Origin: Condylostoma magnum
Taxonomy: Eukaryota; Ciliophora; Heterotrichea; Heterotrichida; Condylostomatidae
Length of the DNA stretch: 64,000 bases
Assembly (NCBI GenBank): GCA_920105805.1
Contig: CAKKTI010000051.1
Span: 1-64,000, forward strand
Direction of reading: 5' to 3'
In this document: piece after piece, positions 34,757-45,073 of the stretch
Layout of the letters: every line of letters begins with the position of its first letter
How positions within the stretch are numbered: the first letter of the stretch is position 1
Notes under the pieces: model-generated
Told to the model about the DNA's origin: nothing
The model's database searches: none
Seen by the model: only the letters and a program-made list of their open reading frames with translations
Made by a program: the position numbers and the translations under genes

Positions 34757-35549
34757 AACTTGGGGAGTTATCAAGGCTAAAATTTTTCCCAGTTATAAAA
34801 GAAGTTCTTGATACTCTTTTCTTTACTCTGACAGATGGACGTTTATTTTAGCTTGTATGAGGCCTTGCAAAGATAGGGGATCTTGTGCTGAGTTGTACTG
34901 TAAAAGGTCTGGCTTGCTCTTCAGTACAGAAAGACTATCTTTTAAAAATTCTAACTTCTTATGAATATCTTTAAATCTCTTTATCTAATTGGCTTACCTC
35001 TGCACTTAGAGCTCGGGTTTTTCTTATATTTTACATTCTTAAATTATTCATTTACTATAAAAATTGTTCAGGTGTTTACTCACATTTACATTGCTTTAAA
35101 TTGCATTACTAACATTTACTATCAATTGTAATTCTTTTTAAAATCGATTTAGTCTGTAGAACTTGTTTAGCATTTGAGAGTTTGCTGTATATTTTAGTCT
35201 ACTTTGCCTATGCTTCAAGCCTTTACCTTGGCCGAGTCTTTTATCATTCAGTATTTTTGAACAGATTAATTTTGAGTATTTTATTAAGAACTTTATCATC
35301 AATCAGAGAATTTGGGAACTTAGAGTAATCAATGCTCTGAGAAAGCTATCTAACAGGGCTTTAACTATTCCCCATTCTAAACGATTCTGAGGCTTCCTTT
35401 GCTAAATCCATCCCCCTACTTCTACGCTAATTTGCTCTAATCTAAATTGACTTTATAGTATGAAAAGCCCTATCATACGGTCTAAACGAATCCTGTATAT
35501 AATGTGAACTAGGAAGTTTATACTGATTTTACCTATCCAATTAAGTCAT
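34746..35549 (-). CDS. Basic protein with a Cys cluster, unknown
   Basis: 267 aa. Starts MTQLDRQNQYKLPSSHYIQD. Basic throughout, with a CQQCNLKQCKC cluster near residue 155 (possible zinc site), a short coiled coil (SAEVSQLDKEIQRYSQEV) and a Ser/Arg/Lys-rich tail (KRPSVRVKKRVSRTSF). It follows the carbonic-anhydrase-like gene by one or seven bases depending on that gene's stop, and its own end TAA 34746-34748 overlaps the PRP28 stop by 11 bp. Not recognised. Confidence 0.62.
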
Positions 35550-35556
35550 TTTAATA

Positions 35557-36378
35557 TCAAACTACTAAAATTACTAAAAATCCTAAAAATTTTAGACTCC
35601 CAGCGAAGGAATCATCCCCATTATGCTCAATAACAGTTCTTCCATTTAACTCCTAAGTATCTCTATTATTCCCATGCCCTACAAACGCATCATTAGTATC
35701 TGGATTATAATTATTAAACTCATGATTTTGACTCCAAAGCGCGTTAAAACTGTTTAACTATTAAGAACTAACAGATTACTTATCTTTCCACACTCCCCAA
35801 GTGACTTACTCCTAACACGGAGGATAAGTATATGATCCCTCATACTAATACCACTCTTCAATGGCATCAACATCATCAAAAGCATCCATTAAGTCAATTT
35901 TGGTAGCCTCAGTAATCCCTGATATAATATCTTCCAAGAACCCGTTATTACTTCCCTGCTCAAAGCAAACAGCAAGTGCAAAAATATTCCCGCCTGAGCT
36001 TTTTCTATGTAATATTTGTAGTTCTAGGTCACAAGTTTATCCATCTATCTTATGTTCCCCTGGGGCCCGGAATTCTAGGCGATATGCTTCGTATTCTTGG
36101 GAACTGCTGTTCTATGGGTCCCACTTAATATTACCCCAGTTGGCGTCAAATCTAAGAGTGTCCTGTTCTTAGTACCCCATTACAGTGTACTCGTTGTAGT
36201 CTAATTCAAGCTGCACGAAACCGTTCTCATCGTCATCATAGACTGTCACGTTCTCTGTTATTATGTCTATTGGAGATTAACTTGAACCTGAGTAGCACTC
36301 CCCAATTCACTGCTCTCCGCCTTGTTGGTAACCGAATTCAGAAGAAAATACAGTAGTTATTTTCAGGAAAATAAACAT
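35557..36378 (-). CDS. Alpha-carbonic-anhydrase-related protein, zinc ligands lost, GPI-type tail
   Basis: 273 aa. Signal peptide (MFIFLKITTVFSS), then alpha-CA hallmarks: YSGSSQSPIDI, the region equivalent to QFHFHxPSEH reading LEFRAPGEHKIDG, DLELQILH, and SYTYPPCQEQVTWGVW. The three His that bind zinc are replaced by Glu102, Arg104 and Gln121, so catalysis is not expected. The chain ends with a hydrophobic run (LKFLGFLVILVV) right before TGA 35557-35559, a typical GPI-attachment signal, which argues that this TGA stops. Likely a cell-surface binding or structural protein. Confidence 0.85.
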
Positions 36379-36419
36379 TTTATAATATGGGTTAGAAGCA
36401 AAGTGAGGAAAAAACCAAA

Positions 36420-38966
36420 ATGTTCTGTGAGCTAATTGTACTTACATCTGAGAATGACACTTCTAACAACTAAAATATCAAAAATGAACTTGAACTCATT
36501 TTTAGAGACCTCAAAAAGCCTTAAATGCGGAAACAGATTCTATTAGAGTTCCTTCAAATTCCAAAAACATGACATTCCTTCAAAAAAGGGCTAAAATGAG
36601 AATTTAACTCTCCTTAAGTACAGCATGAGGAGATTATAGCAATTTGTTATAAAATTTGAAATGTTTTAGTATAGGAATCTAACTATAATCCAATGCTCAT
36701 AGAAGATCTTTGCAACTAATCTCATATTAAGCATTTAATATCTCTTTGCAACTCTTCGAATAAAAGCTATATAAAAGTGAGCTGTTAAACCTTATCAGTG
36801 CTCTCCCAGTACCCTAACATTACGTAATTACTACTATAATAATAAGATCTCATGAATTCGTTAGCTTATATACTAAAAGATGTAACAAACATGGCAAGCG
36901 AAAATACCAAGAATTGGGCCTTATAGACTATTTTTAACATGACTAAGATGAAAAGAGAAGAAATCATAGCTAAAAGTACATTAAACACACTGATTGAGCT
37001 TTTAAGAGATTCTGAGGGAAATGAAACCAATGAGGAAGTTATTAATTTTATATTAATGCTAGAAATAATAGCGATAGCTGCTGAGAATTAAGTAGTAAGG
37101 GAAAGATTACTTCAAGACAAATCAATGAAAATTGTTAAGACTAAGTTGCAGGATAAAAAGTTGTAAGTTTCAGTAACTGCAGTTCTGTAAAATTTATGCA
37201 TAAGCAGTTCAGCAAGAAATAAAATTAAAGCAGATTAGATAAATTTACTACTAAGAATGGCTAAAAGTAAGGAGAGTTAAGCTAATGTAAGGGCGAGATC
37301 AGCACTGCTATTACTTTGCTTGAAAGAAGAACACTTGATCTATATAAAATCTAAAAATATGCTTGAAAAGGTTATCAATGTACTAAATGATTTCAATTTT
37401 GATATTGAGTAGTAATTGTGGGTGTCTAAAACAATCAATCAGCTTAGTAGAGAATGCTAAAGATATGGGTTGTATGACTTATTTAAAAATATCTTGAATC
37501 CTATTATTGGACTTTTAAAAGTAAAAAATCAAGAAATCTTAAATCTGGCTTTAGACAGCTGTAAAAGATTGTCTAGAAGATTTGACTTATAAGCTATGAT
37601 GGTTAACAATAAATTCTTTCAAAAACTACAAAAATTATACTAATTTAGTCAATATTAGAAGCAAAAATACTAATGCATGTAAATTATATGTAATATTTCT
37701 AACTCTAACCTAGCACTACTGAAAAACCCCGTTTACATAACCTTTATACTAGAAAACTAAAACTTAATAACAGAATCGCTCATAGATAAGGAGAACTAGG
37801 CTAATTACGATTAAAAGATAGGGAGACTAGCACGAGTTACACTTGCAGGTGCTCCGGATTCGTATGTATAAGGTGACATAGTTTAAAGATTGGCTTTGCT
37901 TTAATAGGAGTGTAAGACTAACATCCCTTCAATTGTATACAAAGCAGTAGGTAGTCTAACCATTCTTGCGAATAATTATAAAATAAGAGATATGATAGTA
38001 AATCATGGGCTAATAGAAATAATTGTTGGGTTACTTGACAATAATCAAACTCCTTCAATTTAGCAGCAGGCTAGTTTATGCATACAGAACTTGACCAGAT
38101 GCTTAGATGGTATTGAATTATGACTGAAATTTGACTCTTCGTATCTAGTAGATTCTTCTAGCAACCATATACCAGAGTCATGTCTTCCTATTGTCAATAG
38201 GAGAGACAGAGGACTGTATTAAGACTGGGGGAAAATGTTCTTTTTAGGAGAAGTTGCAAATTTCCCCAATATTCCAATTCTGAATGATTGAACCATTTCC
38301 TGCTTTTTTGCATGAAGACTTCCTAACTATGAAAATGATACAGACTTGCATGTACTAGTATAGGGAAAGAGTAAGTAGGGAGGGGCTGTAGTGATTAAGG
38401 GAAATAAATTAGGAGCTTTTGATTAGTTTTCAGGAGAGTTTATCCCCTTGTATGATAACCTAGACGCATTGCCCAATAAATGGCATCATTTAGCAGTATC
38501 AAGAGACTCTAAAGGGAATATGACAGCTTATGTAAACGGTCAGGCTTAAAAATATGATATTTCTGTTGGATTTGACGAAGAGTTACAGTATTTTGGTAAT
38601 TCTGAGTCAGGCAATAATCCATTTGGCTTTATCTGTGATTTAAGGCTATACCAATACAGCATGACTACGTCTGAGATAAAGAAAGTGAGTAAATACAACA
38701 CTAATATATTTGATGGTCTTCCCGATAGAATTATAGAATATGTGAATTTAGAAGAGGCTATTCCTTAATTGGGCCTGCTACTTAAAACAAAAAACGAGAT
38801 GGTTATAATTGCTGCTTTATCTGCACTGGGAAATCTTGCAACCAAGGCGGCCCCAAGGGCTACTATTATAAGATGCAGTATAACTAAACTATTAGTGAAA
38901 TGTCTACAGCAACCCAATCCGGTAATAAAGTACAATGCTTCAAGGGTTTTAGTTAATATGGCTTAA
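36420..38966 (+). CDS. Armadillo-repeat protein with embedded LamG/concanavalin-like domain
   Basis: 848 aa in one frame. Residues 1-560 are ARM/HEAT helices (NWALQTIFNMTKM, SVTAVLQNLCISSSARN, SIVYKAVGSLTILANNYKI, QQASLCIQNLTRCLDG). Residues 580-740 form a jelly-roll (ISCFFAWRLPNY, GAVVIKGNKLGAFD, LPNKWHHLAVSRDSKGNMTA, YVNGQAQKYDISV), a LamG-like concanavalin A fold. The last 90 residues return to ARM repeats (MVIIAALSALGNLATKAA). Such fusions occur in large ciliate proteins; function unknown. Ends at TAA-TAA 38964-38969, nine bases from the next ATG. Confidence 0.82.
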
Positions 38967-38975
38967 TAATTAAAT

Positions 38976-40376
38976 ATGGATCTGAATAAATTTAACAATC
39001 TAAGAATTTTGTATAGTGATTAATAACAAGGATATTGGGAAAGGACTGGTTACGATCGTAATGGATAGAAATATTTGATATAATCGATCACTTGTGGTGG
39101 ATTAGATGAGTATAATTAGATAGCAAATGAGTTTTTATAGATAAAATCATTAGGAGTAATGATTAATTGTTCTGAATGCATTCTTACTTAGGTTAATTAG
39201 TAATAAGCTGCATAAATATCGCTGGCAATGCCTGAGTAGAGTTTAGATAATACTTATATATCTTCAATACATTTAAAAGAGAAAATAGCGTTCCAATTAG
39301 TAGATATACTGTATACTCTGCGAAGTAATAATAAATATTGCTATAAATTTTGCCCGTAGAATCTTGCAATTCAAAATTAGTAATTAGGTTTAACGAATTA
39401 CAAGTTCTCTCATAAACCTATACCAAACAACAATGATTAGTTTTATTATATAACAAAAGATTGGAAAGATTATGATTGTTGTACTGTAGCCTTAACTATT
39501 TTAGGTATTTTAACTCAAAAGGAAGTTACTCATCAAAATTGATATGATTTGTGAAGATAAGTGTACAATAGAACTCATACTAAGAATAATAAGTTGATAG
39601 AAATAATTGCAACATTGTTTACGGGAGTTGACTAACAATTATAAGCTCATTAAATACCAAATACTAGCTAAAAGTAAGCACAATCTTTATGTTTTGCTAA
39701 ATAGGGCCGGTAACCTGTGCAAGAAAATTAAAGTATTCAGCCTTAAAGGAATTAACGAGTACAAAATCCTACAATGTAAGCAAATTATCAAAGAAATACT
39801 GGGTAATAGACTACGTCGTACTAACCGTAGCATAATATATAGAATACAAATTAACGAGTATAAAATCCTGCAATGTAGGGAAATTAACAAAGAAATACTG
39901 GGTAATAGGCTATCTCATTTTAGTAAGGACATTAATTAATTGATTAACGAATATTAACTCCTGTACTTTAACCAACTAATCAAAACAACATTGGGTAATA
40001 AAATATACCATTCTAGCAAGGAAATAATTGAATGAATGCAAATTAGTAATTATAAATAAGATAAAATACTGATTAGTAAAGGAATTAACCTGTGAAAGGT
40101 AATTTAGCTATTGGTAATCCTGTTTAAACTCGTAATAGACCAAAAACCGTTCAATAGATATAGAGTAATTAGAGGGCATCATCATTCCAAATTAGTGACC
40201 TAAATTAAAATGACTAATAAAGGGGTAGATAGGCTCCGAATAGTCGTAAACGCTGCTCTTCAGTTCAAAAGCGTATCTTATGTAACAAATGTGGAAAAAG
40301 ATAAGCTGAATCTACAAGAAAGGGCGTAGGAGGAGTTTGCAAACAATGCAAAAGGAAATCTATTATGATCAATTAG
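38976..40376 (+). CDS. Gln-rich protein with 33-residue repeats and a CxxC zinc ribbon
   Basis: 466 aa. An N-terminal region of about 215 residues looks folded (GYWERTGYDRNGQKYLI, VMINCSECILTQ, DWKDYDCCTVALTILGIL, NKLIEIIATLFTG). Then three Gln/Asn-rich repeats (RVQNPTMQANYQRNTGQQ type), and a C-terminal ribbon CNKCGKRQAESTRKG..CKQC (C-x2-C-x15-C-x2-C), slightly shorter than a GATA finger. Most repeat Gln are TAA/TAG. The stop is read at TAG 40374-40376. Possible nucleic-acid-binding factor; not recognised. Confidence 0.68.
39756..40040 (+). repeat. About 99-bp in-frame tandem repeat, 3 diverged copies
   Basis: Copies begin near 39756, 39855 and 39948, each starting with a cga codon. First two encode RVQNP-T/A-MQ and RNTGQQ blocks; the third is diverged (RILTPVLQ, NNIGQQ). 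Confidence 0.8.
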
Positions 40377-40456
40377 TTAGATTTTACAACAATTATTCTA
40401 ATTAAAATATGTTAACAACTAAATAAAACCTAACCATAATAAATCAATTAACATAA

Positions 40457-42379
40457 CTACACATTTTTAATAGTTTTGTTCATTTAATTTTCTTTTTCAT
40501 CAATCAACTTAAGCAGCAATTCTTTCGAATTACAATTAAGCTCGGCTCTTTACTTTGCAGTTTACTCCATTTCATCTTTGACATAGGGAAAATCATCTAA
40601 CAGCTCTAATAGAATAACTTTGCTTAAAACTAGCAATTCACAATTTCCAAAAGCCATGGTATCATCTTATCTGGGTATATTACTAATAATTTCTATTTCT
40701 CCGAAATATGACCCTTTGATATAAGATTTAAACACAATGGCATGCAGGGTAACTACATAATTGACTCTTCCTTTAAGTAAAAAGTACATTTCATCAGCAT
40801 AACTATCCTCTTTATACACATATTCCCCGTCTATAAGATTCAAAGGTTTGAGCCTTGTCATTATCATAGAAATAAAACTTGCATCTTTATCCTAAAAGAA
40901 AGGAATTTTCTAAGCAGCTCCCTGATACATATTAAGAGAGATGCTATACCTAAGTTTCTTGGGAAGTTCATTGAAAAGCTCCATTTTATCCTCCCATCTT
41001 ATGCCAACTTTTTACGAATTGTAACGAATTGCATTCCTTAGTCTTTACTTGAGGGTAATATCCAGTCCAGTGTCATTCGCAAACTCATGGATTGTATATA
41101 ATTTCGTGGTTAATACAGATTCACGAGTATCCATTGACTATAGCACTGAGGACAAAGAGCCTACAGTGAATGAATAAAACCCTACTCCAAAGCACATCCA
41201 GATAATAGTAACTATTCTTTCTAGATCTGTTCCTGGAGTAATATCACCAAATCCTACAGTAGTAAGCGTAGTCATTGCCCAGTAAATGCAAGAGATGTAT
41301 ATAGTATCATCTGATTTATTGATGATATCATACCTCACTGGCCAAGTATCAGGGTTAAAGTTCTAAATTCTCGCTGTAAAGAATCAGAAGCAACCCATTA
41401 CATGAATACAAATCAACACTGTTATTATAAAGCCAATCAATTTTGACATTCTGGTATTGACTTAGAAGAAATCTTAAATCTTAGAAAAGAAATTGCTGTT
41501 TTTGTAGGTTTTTAGCACCTTGAAGATTCTAGAAACTCTTAGAAGTCTATAAATTCTTGGAACTCTGGCAAGTCTTATAATTTCATTATAATCACCGCTG
41601 TCTCCTGTTGCATCTCCTCCTGAGAAGTAATCAATTAAACTAAAAGGAATACATGCGAAAATATCTAAAATCATCCACGATTTGAAGTAATTTCATATAA
41701 TTTTCCTTAAATTCCTTTCATACTCATTATCTCTATTTAAATAAGTGCTAAACATATTAACTAGTATATCAATAAAAAACAAAGCATCAATTGCTATTTC
41801 TAAGCAAGTCCACGCATCAAAGAAAACTTGTTCATGGAATGCCATTCTATAAGGCATTATAAGAGCTGTATATGCTAGCAGGAATGTAAGTATTAGTGTT
41901 CAAACCTTTTTGAAAACTGAGTCTGGATGAATCAGCCAGGCAGGAGGAGGGATTCTGCTTTCATCTTCAATAACCCTGAACCTTTCTTAGTGTTTCTACT
42001 TCATTTCAAGTATAGCATCGAGATTTTCCTTATACTCATTGTTGATATCCGTAAAATCTGAGCTTGTTCCATACATGATTATGTCTTCATTCATAACTCC
42101 TAAAATTTTCTTTATCTTAATTCTAAACAAAGCTCGCTTCCATACTGGCAAATACTTATAAGTTTTCTCCTTAAACCTCTGTTCAGTTAATATAAAGTTC
42201 TATATTTATACCGAATGCTTCTTATTCTACTTTCTTCTAAAAGATTGATTAAAATTTTCATTATATTTACTGCTGAAAGGTGGTCTTCTATTATCAACAG
42301 CATAATCAAAGTTATCAGATCGCTATGAATCAAGCTCGCTGAGTAGAAGAATTTTGCTCTAGTCTTTTTCGTCGTTCAT
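40457..42379 (-). CDS. Voltage-gated K+ channel with cyclic-nucleotide-binding domain (EAG/HCN type)
   Basis: About 640 aa. Six membrane helices: S1 VWTLILTFLLAYTALIMPY, S4 with Arg every third position (RLARVPRIYRLLRVSRIF), pore helix IYWAMTTLTTVGFGDITPG with the K+ selectivity filter GFGD, and S6 FGVGFYSFTVGSLSSVL. A C-linker and CNBD follow (FLLKGRVNYVVTLH; YIKGSYFGEIEII). The CNBD phosphate-binding loop after FGEIE lacks the usual Arg-Thr-A, so nucleotide binding is doubtful. Such channels set ciliary and plasma-membrane potential. The end is TAA 40484 or TAG 40457-40459. Confidence 0.93.
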
Positions 42380-42640
42380 TTTATTATGAAAAATAATATG
42401 GTTGATAAGAGATTTGAAATTCTTCACTAGTCTTAAAATTTCCACTAGCTATAAAGCATTACGAGAAGTATTAAAGTAGAAAATATACAAAATATTTAAA
42501 ACTATGAAATTTTGCACTCTAAGCTAACTCGCTTTGGAGAAATTTAAATTTTAGACACATAGGAGCTGGCACATGGTAGCTTTATATGCTGTTTTTTCGA
42601 CGTAAGAAGCTCTCTTAAGGCTTATAAGCCTCTATAGCAA

Positions 42641-43441
42641 ATGGGAAAAATAAGCTTTCTACAAGACTCAGTCAATTTTTCAGACTGCTTGTGTCTTAAT
42701 CAAGATGAAAGTTTACCTAAAAACTCTCTTTTGCAAGCAGTTTTCTAGTATGAAAAACCTTTATTAGCAATTTTGTTCTAAAACACATTTTTTGTAAAAT
42801 TCCATGATACTAGGAACTGCTTAAACATGACTAATAGTCTAATAAAAGCTGGCGCTTCTTTTCGTTAAGAGTGAAGTGCCTTAAACTCCCCTAATTTCCT
42901 TTAAACACTACTTCAACCAGAGCGTAATTTCCTGCAAGAGCAAGATTTAAACATACCTCGACGCGTTAAAGTAGTCAAAAAACCAGTACCGGCTCCCAAA
43001 CTAGAGCAAAGGGAAAGTATTCAATACAAACGGAAAACTGACAAATCTAGATTTGTCATATCTCTTAATTAAATATACTAACGAAGAGACAGGAGGACAA
43101 CTATAATGGTTAAAAACATTCCTAATAAGTACTCGTAGAAGATGTTAATGCAGAATATCAATGTAAATCATTCTGGAAGCTACGATTTTTTGTATTTGCC
43201 AATTGACTTTAAGAATAGGTGCAATGTAGGCTACGCCTTTATCAATTTTCGCGATCCAACACTCATTCCTGATTTTTATGCCGAATTTGATGGGAAGAAA
43301 TGGGAAAAGTTTAATAGTGATAAAATCTGTGCACTGGCTTACGCCAGAATCTAAGGTAGGAAGTCACTTCTGTATCATTTTTCCAACTCCTCAGTAATGC
43401 TGCATAGTGATAATAAAGTGAAACCAATCATATTTGATTAG
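42641..43441 (+). CDS. Mei2-like RNA-binding protein (C-terminal RRM)
   Basis: 266 aa. The N-terminal 150 residues are unstructured and Pro/Lys/Gln-containing. The Mei2-specific RRM then follows: RTTIMVKNIPNKYSQKMLMQ (RNP2), YDFLYLPIDFKNRCNVGYAF (RNP1 region with the NVGYAFINF core), then FDGKKWEKFNSDKICALAYA. The family controls meiotic RNA fate in yeast and plants; only the third RRM, the functional one, is present. Stop TAG-TAA 43439-43444. Divergent from the K+ channel by 261 nt. Confidence 0.9.
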
Positions 43442-43662
43442 TAATTATAGTGAATTGTGTAGTTTCTCAGCTGAATCTTATAAGCGTAGAATAATCATTT
43501 GGAGATTATTTTGTTAATATTCTATCCTCTCTAAATGCCTACATGTTTTCTAAAAAGTGCCATTGTACATATACCCCTACAAGTCATTTATGAGTGCTAT
43601 TCTTCTCCCTAATAACCTCTCCATCCACTTCTTTTAAAAATAGCCGCGTTTCTACTATAAAT
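43442..43662. other. Intergenic region with a weak minus-strand small ORF
   Basis: 221 nt between Mei2-like and LIS1. On the minus strand an ATG near 43565 opens a short basic frame (MALFRKHVGIQRGQNINKI), possibly a tiny mitochondrial-type subunit, but with no supporting family it is not called. Confidence 0.3.
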
Positions 43663-44898
43663 ATGTTACTTTCAGCTAAGGAAAGGGAAAAACTTAATAA
43701 ATCGATTCTAAATTACCTAGTTTCTTAAGATATGCGAGAAGTAGCTGACGTGTTTGCCTAAGAATCCCTTACTACACCTGACTCAAGCTCTGCAGAACTG
43801 GAGAAAAAATGAGGGGCAGTGGTGCGATTGCAATAGAAAGTAATGCATCTTACTAACGAGTTAAATTAGTTAAAGGAGGAAATGGCCTTTTACGGAAGAG
43901 ATTTGCAGAAGGACGGTGAAAACGGAGGAAACTAAGGAATTCCAAGAGTTCCTGAGAAATATGTGCTGACTGGACATAGACAACCTATTACAAATGTTGC
44001 TTTCCACCCAGTATATGCCGTTCTAGCCTCTACCTCTGAAGACAATACTATAAGACTGTGAGATTATGAGTCTGGGAAGTTTGAAAGGGCTATATAGGCC
44101 CATAGCTCTACAGTCAATTGTGTTGTTTTTGAGCCTAATCAAGGTAATATAATGGCGTCGTGTGGGGCTGATTTGACTATTAAGCTATGGACATTTGGTA
44201 CTTTTGAGTGCTATAGGGTTCTACATGGACATGATCATAATGTAAGCTGTATTGAATTTGTGCCCACTGGTGACTTTTTGGTAAGTGTGTCCAGGGATAG
44301 AAGTATCAAACTATGGGAGATATAGACGGGCTTTTGTACTAGGACATTTTTAGGGCATAGTGACTGAGTGAGATTTATTGCAATTAATTAAACTGGAAAC
44401 CTATTAGCTTCTTGCTCTAATGATGAAACTGTGCATGTGTGGAGCATTGACTCAACAAATTCCATATAAGTGCTGTCTGGGCATTCAAATGTGATAGAAT
44501 GTGTTAAATTTGCTAATATGAACGCTGCGGAGAGTATTAAGTCATCTTAGTATTTTAGGTAAAGTGAGTCAGATGCAAGGTAAGTAGAGTTTATTGCCTC
44601 GGCGTCTAGGGACAAAACCATTATTATATGGGAAGCGCTTACAGGCTCCGAGATATATGTGTTTAGAGGACATGATAACTGGGTTAGGTAGTTGCAGTTT
44701 CATCCACAGGGAAATTATTTATATTCAGTCAGTGATGATAAAAGCATAAGGCTATGGGACTTTAAGACATTCGGGTGTAGTAAGAAAATATTTGACAGTC
44801 ATAGTCATTTTGTAACTTGCTTGGGGTATAATCCTAGGTATCCCCTTATTGCTACTGGAGGTGTTGACAAAGTTTTAAAGGTTTGGGAGTGTCGGTGA
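43663..44898 (+). CDS. LIS1: LIS1 / PAFAH1B1 dynein regulator
   Basis: 411 aa, same length as human LIS1 (410). LisH dimerisation motif ([14 protein letters not shown]), short coiled coil containing EKKWGAVVRLQQKV, and seven WD40 blades ([84 protein letters not shown]). Several conserved Trp (EKKW, IRLW, HSDW) are TGA, yet the family-conserved terminal VWECR is followed directly by TGA 44896-44898. Binds dynein motor domains; central to intraflagellar/nuclear transport. Confidence 0.97.
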
Positions 44899-45073
44899 AA
44901 GTTAATAATTTATTGATTTATGAGTTGTTTATGGGAGATTTAATTTGTAAGGTTTATAGTTTGTTAGTGTAAAGTAAGTACTAATGTATATTAATTATGC
45001 TAATAATCCTTTTTTCATTCAACTTATATACAATAATATAGTATGTTTTATTCAAAAGTGATAAATTACTAAA

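Noticed and set aside
44692-44898. Small separate WD40 gene starting at 44692
   Set aside because: It is the last open segment of LIS1 once upstream TAG/TGA are read as sense.
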